Source: CALCZU01 sp964396165
GTDB taxonomy: Bacteria > Bdellovibrionota > FAC87 > UBA2466
Length of the DNA: 64,000 nt
Reading direction: 5' to 3'
NCBI GenBank assembly: GCA_964396165.1
Contig: CAYNEF010000007.1
Span: 1 to 64,000 of the forward strand
Shown here: positions 25,326-33,796 of the stretch, one piece after another
Position numbering within the stretch: the first letter of the stretch is position 1
Layout: each line of letters begins with the position of its first letter
Notes under the pieces: model-generated
Databases searched by the model: none
The model's input: only the letters and a program-made list of their open reading frames with translations
Told to the model about the DNA's origin: nothing
Translations under genes and position numbers: made by a program

Positions 25326-27255
25326 AGCCGAGACATCCGAAGTCGATATCTGGCTTCGCGTGAGTGATCTCTTTGAAGAGATCCGAAACTTGCCTGAAGA
25401 AGACCGCGAAAAAAAACTGCATCAAGTGGCACTGGATGAACCGAATGTAGAAAAAGAAGTGCGTAAACTTTTGCCATCTTTGGGGCAAATTGATGGCTTT
25501 CTAAATGAGTCCCCTCTATCTCACAGCATTTCATTGGCTGGAATGGTAGCCACAGCACCACAGTACTTAAATAATGAAACTGTCGGAGATTTTAAAATCA
25601 AAAAGATATTGGGCAAGGGCGGTTTTGCAACCGTCTATTTGGCTGAGCAAACTTCACTCGACAGGCTTGTGGCATTGAAAGTATCTGAAAACACCGGGCG
25701 CGAAGCACAAACCATGGCAAGTTTGGAGCATGACAATATTGTAAAAGTATTTTCCGAAAGTGTGGAGACTGACAAGAATCAACGGCTGATCTGCATGCAA
25801 TATGTTCCGGGAATCACTCTTGAAAAACTTTTGAAAGAACTGGGGCATACTCCGAAAGAATTACTGTGTGGAAAAAAGATTCTCGAAATTGTAGATGCTC
25901 AGTGCGACTCTGCCGTTGTGTATGATGCCAAGTATTTTAAGGAGAGAGAGCAGTTTGCAAAACTGGATTATGTAGAAGCGGTACTCTGGATAGGAAGTAA
26001 AATAGCAGAGGCTCTTTCTTTCGCGCACCAGCGAGGTGTTTTGCATTTGGATGTGAAGCCAGCAAATATACTTTTAAATGTGTTCGGAAGACCACTACTT
26101 ACCGATTTCAATGTTTCAAAAGATTCCAAACAGACAGGAACGAAAGGGCAATACGGGGGAAGTTTAAAATACATGTCCCCAGAGCAAGCCGGACTTTTTA
26201 CGTCACGTGATTTGAATGCCGCATTGGCAAAACTGGATGCCCGGTCCGACACTTTCTCACTCGGGATAGTGTTAAAAGAACTGCTCGATTTGGTAGAGGT
26301 GCTGGAAAAGAGTGTGAAAAAAACAATTTTTCGCGCAACGGATAAGAACCATCTTATGCGATTTGCAACAGCAGACGCATTAGGTGAGGCATTAGAAAAT
26401 GCGATGGAAAAAAGAACCATCGAAAAGGAAATGCCACTAGAAGATCTGGTGTTAAGACTTGCTCGCAAAACGCCCATGGGCGCACTTACTTTTTTTCTTG
26501 TTGCGCCGTCAGTTTTTGGAAGTATTGTAGATATTTCTTATAATTATTTTCAAATTGTAAACCAGTTATCGTTGGAACAGCAGCACACATTTGAACTTCT
26601 TAACCTGATTTACAAGCCGTTCATTTATGTCGTTCTTGTAGGTTACTGGGTGTGGAGTTTAAATCAAATTAACAAACAGTGGAAAAGTCTTCAGGCAGGT
26701 ACCTTTGACAGGCAGAATATTAGAAAATTGCGACGTCAAGTTTTACGCGTTCCGCTTTTAGGAGTGACGTTGACGAGTATTGGATGGGGCATCAGTGCTG
26801 TACTCTATCCAGCAGCGATCCATGCTGTGGCTCCGATAACTCTTTCTGCCTTTGGCCAGTTTATTTTGTCTTTTGTTTTTTCGTGGCTTGTGTGCTTTTC
26901 TTATTCTTTCATTTTTCACCAGTATTTAATTTTACGTCTTATTTATCCGGCGATGTGGGCAGGACGAGAAGAAATCCGCAAAGTAGCATCTAAGGAACTG
27001 AGTGGCTTTTCTTATCGCATGCGAAAGATTTATTTGTTTTCATCTTTAACTCCGCTTTTTGGGGCTGCTTTGATTTTGGGCTTGGGGGCGGGAAACAGAT
27101 CTGTAGAGGAACTTTCGACGTTAAAGGTGTTTATCGTGGCCTGTATGGCGGTAGGAATTGTGGGCGTGAATTTTGTTTTAAGTTACAGCCAAAAGATTAC
27201 ACAAATACTCTACGCCCTCACCGGAGAGAGTGAAGGCGTAGAGAGAAGGAAGTGA
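25300..27255 (+). CDS. Membrane serine/threonine protein kinase
   Basis: A 651-residue Pkn2-type kinase. The first 90 residues are a helical acidic region; the kinase domain runs about 98-365: glycine loop GKGGFATV, Lys in VALKV, catalytic HLDVKPAN, and TDFNVSK in place of the usual DFG, then YMSPEQ. The remaining about 270 residues hold four to six hydrophobic helices, so the kinase faces the cytoplasm with a C-terminal membrane anchor. DFN keeps the metal Asp, so activity is plausible. The overlap with the sigma gene suggests the kinase controls that sigma factor. Confidence 0.9.
   Translation: MNLKKTTNKAETSEVDIWLRVSDLFEEIRNLPEEDREKKLHQVALDEPNVEKEVRKLLPSLGQIDGFLNESPLSHSISLAGMVATAPQYLNNETVGDFKIKKILGKGGFATVYLAEQTSLDRLVALKVSENTGREAQTMASLEHDNIVKVFSESVETDKNQRLICMQYVPGITLEKLLKELGHTPKELLCGKKILEIVDAQCDSAVVYDAKYFKEREQFAKLDYVEAVLWIGSKIAEALSFAHQRGVLHLDVKPANILLNVFGRPLLTDFNVSKDSKQTGTKGQYGGSLKYMSPEQAGLFTSRDLNAALAKLDARSDTFSLGIVLKELLDLVEVLEKSVKKTIFRATDKNHLMRFATADALGEALENAMEKRTIEKEMPLEDLVLRLARKTPMGALTFFLVAPSVFGSIVDISYNYFQIVNQLSLEQQHTFELLNLIYKPFIYVVLVGYWVWSLNQINKQWKSLQAGTFDRQNIRKLRRQVLRVPLLGVTLTSIGWGISAVLYPAAIHAVAPITLSAFGQFILSFVFSWLVCFSYSFIFHQYLILRLIYPAMWAGREEIRKVASKELSGFSYRMRKIYLFSSLTPLFGAALILGLGAGNRSVEELSTLKVFIVACMAVGIVGVNFVLSYSQKITQILYALTGESEGVERRK
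27208..27243 (+). terminator. Hairpin at the end of the kinase gene
   Basis: CTCTACGCC (27208-27216) pairs perfectly with GGCGTAGAG (27235-27243), extended inward by TCAC/GTGA. It lies in the last coding codons and has no T-run, so it may be a transcript-end structure rather than a true intrinsic terminator. Confidence 0.3.
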
Positions 27256-27269
27256 GACCAAAGCGTACT

Positions 27270-27902
27270 TTAGTCGCACTTTGCAAATTTTAGTTGGTAC
27301 TTAAGGCTGTTTTCTTTCTCACCGATGGCGGCGATTCCAGCTAGTGCATAATCCCCGTAGCGGTTCGTTTTCACTCTAAGACTGGTATTCACTCTTAAAA
27401 TGATGTCCTGACCAGTTGAAGTCGGTGTCGTTGTTTCTACAGGAAGCGCGGTATTTACTTCGAAGATGTCTTCCAGTGCGCCATCGAATCTTGTAGTCAA
27501 TACATCGCCTTGTGAGCCTGCAAAGAATGATTCTGTACTGAGTACAGTCGATGCCCCTTCCGGAATCATATTGAAGCCCTCAATTTTCTGACTAATCAGA
27601 CTGACACTGATTCCCTTCGGCAAGTGGATTGGAATTGCCAAAGAACAGTTTTTTCTTGCAGTCCGACTCGAACCATAGGCCTCTACCAGGTAATCATCAA
27701 AGACAAGTAGAAGTTCTTTGGTGTCTTTGTCGAGTATTGTGAAAGCAGTTCCTTGTCTACATCCCGAGCCATTGACTACGGGAGTTCCAATGCTCACTCC
27801 TTCCAGACTTGGTTCCTCGTCGCCTACCAGTATCAAATCGGCTTTTAATGCACCGATTGATAACAAGAGTATTGCACTCAGAAACGGATAATAGACTTTC
27901 AT
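27270..27902 (-). CDS. Exported protein, function unknown
   Basis: About 210 residues with a signal peptide (MKVYYPFLSAILLLSIGALKA). The mature part is beta-rich with a few Cys (GSGCRQGTAF, KNCSLAIPIHLPKG) and repeats the phrase VNTALPVETTTPT / VNTSLRVKTNRY. No family recognised. ATG at 27902, after a G-rich ribosome site; an upstream TTG is possible but would sit on that site. It converges with the kinase gene, only 14 bases apart. Confidence 0.78.
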   Translation of the reverse strand: MKVYYPFLSAILLLSIGALKADLILVGDEEPSLEGVSIGTPVVNGSGCRQGTAFTILDKDTKELLLVFDDYLVEAYGSSRTARKNCSLAIPIHLPKGISVSLISQKIEGFNMIPEGASTVLSTESFFAGSQGDVLTTRFDGALEDIFEVNTALPVETTTPTSTGQDIILRVNTSLRVKTNRYGDYALAGIAAIGEKENSLKYQLKFAKCD

Positions 27903-27965
27903 TTTTCCCCCCAATTATTGTTAAGTGCCAGAAGGATTCTGGCGACTGCCCCTGACCTTTTAGAA

Positions 27966-27981
27966 TGCAAGTTCATCGCCA
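27966..27981 (-). promoter_or_regulatory. Possible sigma-54 promoter
   Basis: Minus-strand TGGCGATGAACTTGCA has GG and GC ten bases apart and an intact TTGCA, but the -24 box reads TGGCGA, so eight of ten core bases match. It is 64 bases before the ATG at 27902. Such partial matches are expected by chance, so support is modest. Confidence 0.35.
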
Positions 27982-28063
27982 ACAATTTTGTGGGGCACAA
28001 AGGGCAAGTTACTGCTAGGTGTCTTGTAAAAAAAATTCACACTTCGATGGGGATGAAAGGATA

Positions 28064-29338
28064 CTACAGGGACGAAAGGTTCCCACTTAGTCTGGTATAG
28101 AGCTTGGATCTCTCGAGATTACCCAAGGCATTATCTACCTGCGCCATACTGGAGTAAACTTCGCGATCGCGTATCCCTGTTCTTAAGATGCGCTCGCCAA
28201 TCAGACGTGCTGTTTCAAAATTTTTGCTCAGCATTTCTGCTCTAAGTTTGGCTTTCAACGTATCTGTATTGGATCTGCTTTTCATTTCTACTTCCAGTAA
28301 TTCTTTTGCTTCTTTGAGATTTGGCTCTGTAGGATTGTCCAAAAGGAGTTGTGCAAGTTCCACACGGTGGCCGTATTTTCCAGAGGAAAGTTCAACTCTT
28401 AAAGTCGCTTCTGCTTGCCCCCTCACTTCTTCGGCAACTTTCAAATCGCCCGCCGCAAATTTAGCTCGCGCGTAATTTCTGAAGTAGGGAAGCTGTCTTG
28501 ATGTGGAAAAAGCGTCAAAAAAGAGTTTTGCAGCTTCTGGGTAGTTTTTCTTTTGCATTTCCACTTCACCCAATAAATTTGTGGCAAGAGAACTGTCTGA
28601 GGCAATTCTTTTTGCTTCTTTTAAAAGTCCGCCGGCTTCTTTTAGTTTTCCTTGTCTTAAATAAAATCTGCCCCACATGCACCTAACCCACGCCGATTCG
28701 TCAGAGTCACCAATATCTTCAAGTTCGACAGCGCGTTTAAAAGAAAATTCTGCTTCCTCATCGCGCCCCAGTGCGTTTAAGACGAGTGCTCTTAATGCAT
28801 AGGTACTTAAACCGGGTCTTTTATAGGCCGCTTCGTCTGCAAATGCGCTTGCATTGTCTAAATCGCCAATAGCGAGGTAAGAAGTCGCGAGCACCGTATA
28901 AGAATCTGCTCCTGCTTTTTCTTTCAGTACTTCTGTTGCCAGGATAATTGCTTTTTGAAAATCGTGTCTCGCCATGGCTACTTTTGCTAAGACCATTTTG
29001 GCCGTAGCATTGCTGAAGGGAAGAAGTTTCAGGGATTCATTTGCAAGCTCATATGCCTTGTCGTAGTAGGTTTCGTCCCCAGTGCGTTTGGCTTTGGCAG
29101 CGTAAAGAGAAGCGAGAGTGGCTCTGTCGAGTGCCCCTTCTTTATCTTTTAGAATTTTTTGTTCGAAGTCTTTGATCGTCTCGTTGTTTTCGGAAAGACT
29201 GACGATGTTAAATTTGTACGGGGCAATGAGATAGGCGCTAGAGAGTTTTAAGCGTATATCGGACTCGAAGAAAAAATAACCGACGAAAATGAGTGTCAAA
29301 ATCGACAAGAGAATAAGATTTTGTTTTTGGTTTTTCAT
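28064..29338 (-). CDS. Membrane-anchored TPR protein
   Basis: A 424-residue protein with one N-terminal membrane segment (about 8-26), then tandem helix pairs with TPR character across about 65-415, for example YYDKAYELANESLKLLPF, YTVLATSYLAIGDLDNASAFADEA and ATNLLGEVEMQKKNYPEAAKLF. TPR arrays are protein-interaction scaffolds; no catalytic domain is seen. It starts only 25 bases from the divergent HupE-like gene, leaving no room for separate promoters outside coding sequence. Confidence 0.85.
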   Translation of the reverse strand: MKNQKQNLILLSILTLIFVGYFFFESDIRLKLSSAYLIAPYKFNIVSLSENNETIKDFEQKILKDKEGALDRATLASLYAAKAKRTGDETYYDKAYELANESLKLLPFSNATAKMVLAKVAMARHDFQKAIILATEVLKEKAGADSYTVLATSYLAIGDLDNASAFADEAAYKRPGLSTYALRALVLNALGRDEEAEFSFKRAVELEDIGDSDESAWVRCMWGRFYLRQGKLKEAGGLLKEAKRIASDSSLATNLLGEVEMQKKNYPEAAKLFFDAFSTSRQLPYFRNYARAKFAAGDLKVAEEVRGQAEATLRVELSSGKYGHRVELAQLLLDNPTEPNLKEAKELLEVEMKSRSNTDTLKAKLRAEMLSKNFETARLIGERILRTGIRDREVYSSMAQVDNALGNLERSKLYTRLSGNLSSL

Positions 29339-29363
29339 TGCGGACTAGGTTAACATTATTTCC

Positions 29364-30437
29364 ATGCGAATTTTAGCCTATTTTTCTCTCTTCTTTAATG
29401 CTGTTCTCTTAGCCCACCCGCTAGATCTTGGTGTCGCTAAATTGGAAATTCAAAATGATCAGGTAAAATTGCAAGTCGATTTAAATAAGAAACTCGTGGA
29501 AGAGCTTCTGCTCCTTTCCGACTCTGCGCTTCTGACGGCGAATGTGGATACTTATCGAGATAAAATCTTTCAAGACGTAATGGGCGAACAAAGTTTAAGT
29601 AGCGCGTTAATTCCTTGTGTTTGGTACAAAGAACCTATCGTGCTAGAGGGGGAAAATGTGCGCATTCTCTCCCATGCAAAATGTGGATCTCAAATTTCTG
29701 AAATTACTTTTAGACCTACTATTTTGGATTTTTCCGGGCTGCCAAAAGGGTTTCAGCTCGTGATAAATATAAAAAACGAAACAACGGAATCAGTATCTAC
29801 ACTCAGTGTTGTATCTCGCGAACTGCATTTTTCCGCATTGAAGACCGGAGTTTCCTTCAAAGATTTTATTTTTATGGGTATAGATCACATCGGGGCTAGC
29901 CCAAGCGAATGGAAAGACACAACTGGGTTTCACCTTCCTGACGGAATAGATCATATTTTGTTTTTGCTTGCGCTACTACTTGCCGGGGGCGGAATAATAA
30001 ATGTATTAAAGACGATCACGGGATTCACTGTGGGCCATTCCGTGACACTGATGCTTGCATCGTTAAATATTTTAAGACTTCCAAGCCGTTTTGTAGAATC
30101 CATGATTGCGCTTTCGATTGCCTATGTTGCTATAGAGAGTGTGCTGTTCAAGAAAAGAAAATCCCGGTGGCAAGAAGCATCGCTTTTCGGACTCATGCAC
30201 GGTTTTGGGTTTGCCAACGCTTTAGCAGAACTGCAGCTGACAGGCAGTACCTTAGTGAGTGCTCTCGTAGGGTTTAATGTGGGCGTCGAAGTAGGACAGG
30301 TTATTATTACTCTGTGTTTCTTTCCCTTACTGTATTTTATTCAGAAAAATGAAAAATTTGGACGCTATTTTGTGCCAATTTGTTCTATTCTCATCTTTCT
30401 TGCTGCCTCATACTGGTTTGTACAGCGCATAAACTAA
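29364..30437 (+). CDS. HupE/UreJ family membrane protein
   Basis: A 357-residue protein with a signal peptide (about 1-18), an exported domain of about 150 residues, and a C-terminal HupE/UreJ-2 membrane domain of about six helices. The signature GFHLPDGIDHILFLLALLLAG begins the first helix, and conserved His recur in GFTVGHSVTLMLAS and LFGLMHGFGFANAL, positions suited to metal binding. Relatives are proposed nickel/cobalt transporters or accessory proteins; no hydrogenase or urease genes are nearby. Length is typical of the long form. Confidence 0.88.
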   Translation: MRILAYFSLFFNAVLLAHPLDLGVAKLEIQNDQVKLQVDLNKKLVEELLLLSDSALLTANVDTYRDKIFQDVMGEQSLSSALIPCVWYKEPIVLEGENVRILSHAKCGSQISEITFRPTILDFSGLPKGFQLVINIKNETTESVSTLSVVSRELHFSALKTGVSFKDFIFMGIDHIGASPSEWKDTTGFHLPDGIDHILFLLALLLAGGGIINVLKTITGFTVGHSVTLMLASLNILRLPSRFVESMIALSIAYVAIESVLFKKRKSRWQEASLFGLMHGFGFANALAELQLTGSTLVSALVGFNVGVEVGQVIITLCFFPLLYFIQKNEKFGRYFVPICSILIFLAASYWFVQRIN

Positions 30438-30488
30438 TCGAACCAACTTTACTTATCTTTGCGGCTGCGTCATATTGCTTTTACGCGT

Positions 30489-32006
30489 ATGAATACTGAA
30501 CAAGGTCTGGACCCATCCCAGGTAAAAAACTGCATCGAACTTCTCGAAAAAATTGTGAGCGATCGTACTCTATTGGGCACGATCCCACAGGATATGCGCA
30601 AAAATTTTCTGATGATTGCAGGCCGCTTTTCCCGTCCCGAGCGTCTCGAACTGATGAAGATGGGAAAAATTTACCGTAAAAAGAAAAAGCGCAAAGAACT
30701 TTTGATGGATAGAGAAGCAACTTCAAACACGATCATTCGCGAAGCCCGGCTTTCACCTGTTTTTGTTCCTCCTTCTCCGCAACTGGCTTTCGAAAAAGAA
30801 AAACAAGAAAGACCGAAGCTCAACAAGCCCAGAAATTGTTATGTCTGTAAAACTCCCTTTACAACTTTGCATTTTTTCTACGATTCCATGTGCTCACCCT
30901 GCGGTGATTTGAATTACTCAAAGAGATTTCAGTCTGCAGCATTGCATGGCAAAGTGGCGGTTATTACAGGTTCGCGTTTGAAGATTGGCTATCAGTCCGC
31001 TTTGATGATGTTAAGAGCAGGAGCCTATGTCATTGCGACTACGCGATTTCCAAACGATTCCGCATTGCGCTTTTCCCGGGAACCAGATTTTGCAGAATGG
31101 TCAGAGAGACTGGAAATTCACGGCTTGGATTTAAGGCACTCACCGAGTGTCGAATTATTTACTGAATATTTAAATAACACTCAATCGCGTTTGGATATTC
31201 TTATAAACAATGCGGCTCAGACAGTAAGAAGACCACCGGGTTTTTACAAGCATCTTCTTGAGTGGGAATCTAAGCCTATAAAAGAATTGCCCAAAGAGTT
31301 ACACCGAAATTTAAGATCTTATAGTGAGTGGAATCAAACGCAATTGCCAGCGACTGACTCGTGGGTGACACAACTTGCGTTAAAAGGAGCGGCGATTGGT
31401 TTAAGAGCTCCTTCATTGCTTTCTCAATTGCCTTACAATCCGGAAGAAAACGCAGAAGCACTTGTCGCTTTTCCAGAAGGAAAGCATGATGCTGATTTGC
31501 AACAGGTGGATTTGCGTGAAATGAACAGCTGGCGAATGAAACTTGCGGATGTTCCTACTTCTGAGTTGATCGAAGTGCAGCTTGTGAACATGATTGCTCC
31601 CTTCATTTTGTGCAGCAAATTAAAACCCCTGATGTTAAGAACGAGTAATAAAGATAAACACATCGTCAATGTTTCTGCGATGGAAGGAAAATTCAATCGA
31701 TTTACCAAAACAGACAGACACCCGCATACAAATATGGCTAAAGCGGCGCTTAATATGATGACGCTGACCTCTGCTGCCGACTATGCAAAAGACGGAATTT
31801 TTATGAATGCGGTCGACACTGGTTGGGTGACCGATGAAGATCCTGCGCAGTTGTCTCAACGCAAACAAGAAGAACATGATTTTCAACCGCCGTTAGATAT
31901 CGTCGATGGTGCTGCCAGAGTTTGCGATCCCTTCTTTAACGGCTTACTCACAGGTAATCATGTTTTTGGCAAATTCCTAAAAGATTACAAACCCACCGAG
32001 TGGTAG
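30489..32006 (+). CDS. Zinc-ribbon SDR-family oxidoreductase
   Basis: A protein of about 505 residues. The N-terminal 120 residues are basic and helical, then a four-Cys zinc knuckle (CYVCKTPF ... CSPCGDLN, about 118-144), then a short-chain dehydrogenase domain: AVITGSRLKIGYQ dinucleotide loop, LDLRH, DILINNAAQTVRRPP and the Ser in VNVSAMEG. The YxxxK motif reads TNMAK (in HPHTNMAKAALNM), so the catalytic Tyr is Thr while Lys is kept. An insert of about 110 residues follows the NNA motif. ATG at 30489 chosen over a TTG at 30459. Followed by a strong terminator. Confidence 0.85.
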   Translation: MNTEQGLDPSQVKNCIELLEKIVSDRTLLGTIPQDMRKNFLMIAGRFSRPERLELMKMGKIYRKKKKRKELLMDREATSNTIIREARLSPVFVPPSPQLAFEKEKQERPKLNKPRNCYVCKTPFTTLHFFYDSMCSPCGDLNYSKRFQSAALHGKVAVITGSRLKIGYQSALMMLRAGAYVIATTRFPNDSALRFSREPDFAEWSERLEIHGLDLRHSPSVELFTEYLNNTQSRLDILINNAAQTVRRPPGFYKHLLEWESKPIKELPKELHRNLRSYSEWNQTQLPATDSWVTQLALKGAAIGLRAPSLLSQLPYNPEENAEALVAFPEGKHDADLQQVDLREMNSWRMKLADVPTSELIEVQLVNMIAPFILCSKLKPLMLRTSNKDKHIVNVSAMEGKFNRFTKTDRHPHTNMAKAALNMMTLTSAADYAKDGIFMNAVDTGWVTDEDPAQLSQRKQEEHDFQPPLDIVDGAARVCDPFFNGLLTGNHVFGKFLKDYKPTEW

Positions 32007-32014
32007 AAAAAACT

Positions 32015-32066
32015 AAAGCCCTTTGCTATCTCACAGACTATTGTGAAACTACAAAGGGCTTTATTT
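32015..32066. terminator. Bidirectional terminator
   Basis: AAAGCCCTTTG (32015-32025) pairs perfectly with CAAAGGGCTTT (32052-32062), with a second small stem (TCACA/TGTGA) in the loop. It lies between the convergent genes ending at 32006 and 32094. Confidence 0.82.
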
Positions 32067-32093
32067 GTCGTGCAGTTTTTGTTGTTCTAACTA

Positions 32094-32843
32094 TCAGTTA
32101 GGTGCTGCAAGAAAGGGGAAGCTTGCAGAACCATTTCTTGTGTTTTGTCCAAAGAGACATTTGTGGCCTGGGTTAGCAACGTTTGTGCCTTTGCCAGCAT
32201 CTGCACAAGAAGTACCACCTGCGTAGCTTGTGCCTTCTTTAATCGCGCATGCTTGGTTCGGTCCACATACGGGATTACCCGCAATGAGGTAACTTAATGT
32301 GATATCCATTACGTCGTCTTCGATTTTTCTACCGCCCGTGAGCATCGCTCCAGCCGAAGTTCCGTTTACAATGGTGAAGTCACCGTTATAGGCCCATTGT
32401 CCAACAGAAATATTTTTGGACGTATCGATTCGCATTACATCCGGCAGAAAACCTGCTGCGACGTCGCCGACTTCAGGTGCTGGAAGACCTGCACTTTTTC
32501 CGTAGTTGTAAACGGCAGTCAAAACGGCTGCTGCTTCCTTAACTACCGGAGCTGCGGCACTGCTTAAGTCTAAACTAGGAGCAATGCTGTTAAAGGCATT
32601 TAAGTAATCATTGGTGATGACTAAGCCTTCGTTGATCGCTGGGCGTCCAAGTCTTTCGATTTGCTTGTACGTTTTTTCACTGGAAGCAACTACCGCTGCT
32701 GGTTGCGTTGTAGTGCTGCTAGAGGGAGTTACCATTGTAGTAGCTGCTCCATTTGATACCGGTCCTTTTGAACAGTTTGCTAGTACCAGTAGTGTTGTGA
32801 TTAATGTTACTGCTTTTGTGATTTTGTTTTGTGTCGTTTTCAT
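32094..32843 (-). CDS. Lipoprotein resembling the C-terminal part of DUF4331
   Basis: A 249-residue lipoprotein (LANC lipobox, Cys24) with a Ser/Thr/Pro linker. The mature part has RLGRPAINEGLV...YLNAFNS and GRKIEDDVMDITLSYLI, which I associate with the C-terminal half of DUF4331 proteins. A Cys-rich tail (CGPNQACAI ... CADAG ... HKCLFG) follows. It starts 26 bases after the DUF4331 N-terminal-type gene, so the two look like one ancestral protein split into two co-transcribed exported genes. Confidence 0.78.
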   Translation of the reverse strand: MKTTQNKITKAVTLITTLLVLANCSKGPVSNGAATTMVTPSSSTTTQPAAVVASSEKTYKQIERLGRPAINEGLVITNDYLNAFNSIAPSLDLSSAAAPVVKEAAAVLTAVYNYGKSAGLPAPEVGDVAAGFLPDVMRIDTSKNISVGQWAYNGDFTIVNGTSAGAMLTGGRKIEDDVMDITLSYLIAGNPVCGPNQACAIKEGTSYAGGTSCADAGKGTNVANPGHKCLFGQNTRNGSASFPFLAAPN

Positions 32844-32869
32844 TATAGTCTCCTTAAATTAATTTAATG

Positions 32870-33646
32870 TTATTGAGGAATAGAGATTGTTTCCCACACA
32901 TCAAACACCGGTTCGTTTGCCGAAGTTTGTAAGAAAGACATTGGTACTCTGAGTACTATAGAGTTCACGTTGTAGCCTGCGGTGAAATCCACTGCAGCAC
33001 TGTCTGCTCTAAATACGTTTGCACCGCCTTGAGTGGGAGCACTTCCTAATGTGTTTGCACCGGTAGCAAGTAAACCACGTACTCGGAAAAATCTTTCTAC
33101 GTCGAAGAAGAAAGGATCTTCTCTTAGGCCTGCAAAGACGCTGATGTTACTTCCATCTAACATGGTAGAGTTCAAGGTAACTTTGCCTAGATTCATATCT
33201 GCAAGTGAGGTCGTGAAACCTGCACCGGCTTTGATTTCTTTCCCATCGCGAATGGCAGTTAAGGTAATTGGTTGTCTGTTGCCGCTGTCAGGAGCACCGA
33301 ATTCAAGGCGCATCACGACATCTTCTTTACCTGTTGGGCGTGCGGATTTATCCGCAGCGCTGACTCGAGATAAATGAAATTCGTAACGAGCTTGGCTACT
33401 GAAATGGTATTGTTGTCTGGCGAGTGATCTGGGGTTGGTATTCATTACCAACACAAGGTTTGAGGGACTACCGTTTTGATCTTGCCAGTCTTCTCTGAAA
33501 ACATAAAGGTCAGTGAGATTTAAAGCGCGTCCTTTTTGTTCCATTTCACCATCATCATGATCCGATGCTTTGGTCATGAGAACTGAAGATAAACTGAGTG
33601 TGATTCCTACGACGATTGTACTAAGTATGATTTTATATTTATGCAT
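32870..33646 (-). CDS. DUF4331 family exported protein
   Basis: About 258 residues with a signal peptide (MHKYKIILSTIVVGITLSLSSV, then ASDHDD). The mature start SDHDDGEMEQKGRALNLTDLYVF is the hallmark of DUF4331; VLVMNTNPRS and VDFTAGYNVNSIVLRVPM also fit. I chose the ATG at 33646 because AAGGAGC lies six bases upstream; the longer frame to 33763 has no such site. The family's usual C-terminal part is absent here and appears encoded by the next gene. Function unknown. Confidence 0.85.
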   Translation of the reverse strand: MHKYKIILSTIVVGITLSLSSVLMTKASDHDDGEMEQKGRALNLTDLYVFREDWQDQNGSPSNLVLVMNTNPRSLARQQYHFSSQARYEFHLSRVSAADKSARPTGKEDVVMRLEFGAPDSGNRQPITLTAIRDGKEIKAGAGFTTSLADMNLGKVTLNSTMLDGSNISVFAGLREDPFFFDVERFFRVRGLLATGANTLGSAPTQGGANVFRADSAAVDFTAGYNVNSIVLRVPMSFLQTSANEPVFDVWETISIPQ

Positions 33647-33796
33647 ATTTGCTCCTTCTGCTATAGGTAGCGACAAAGCCAGGAAAAAGAGCTCAAAAAT
33701 AGTCAAGTACTTGAAAATAAAGGAGTATTTTAGTGGGGGGCAAGGGGATTGCGCTGAATTCAAAGTTCAGTGCGACACTATGATTTGAAGGAAAGC

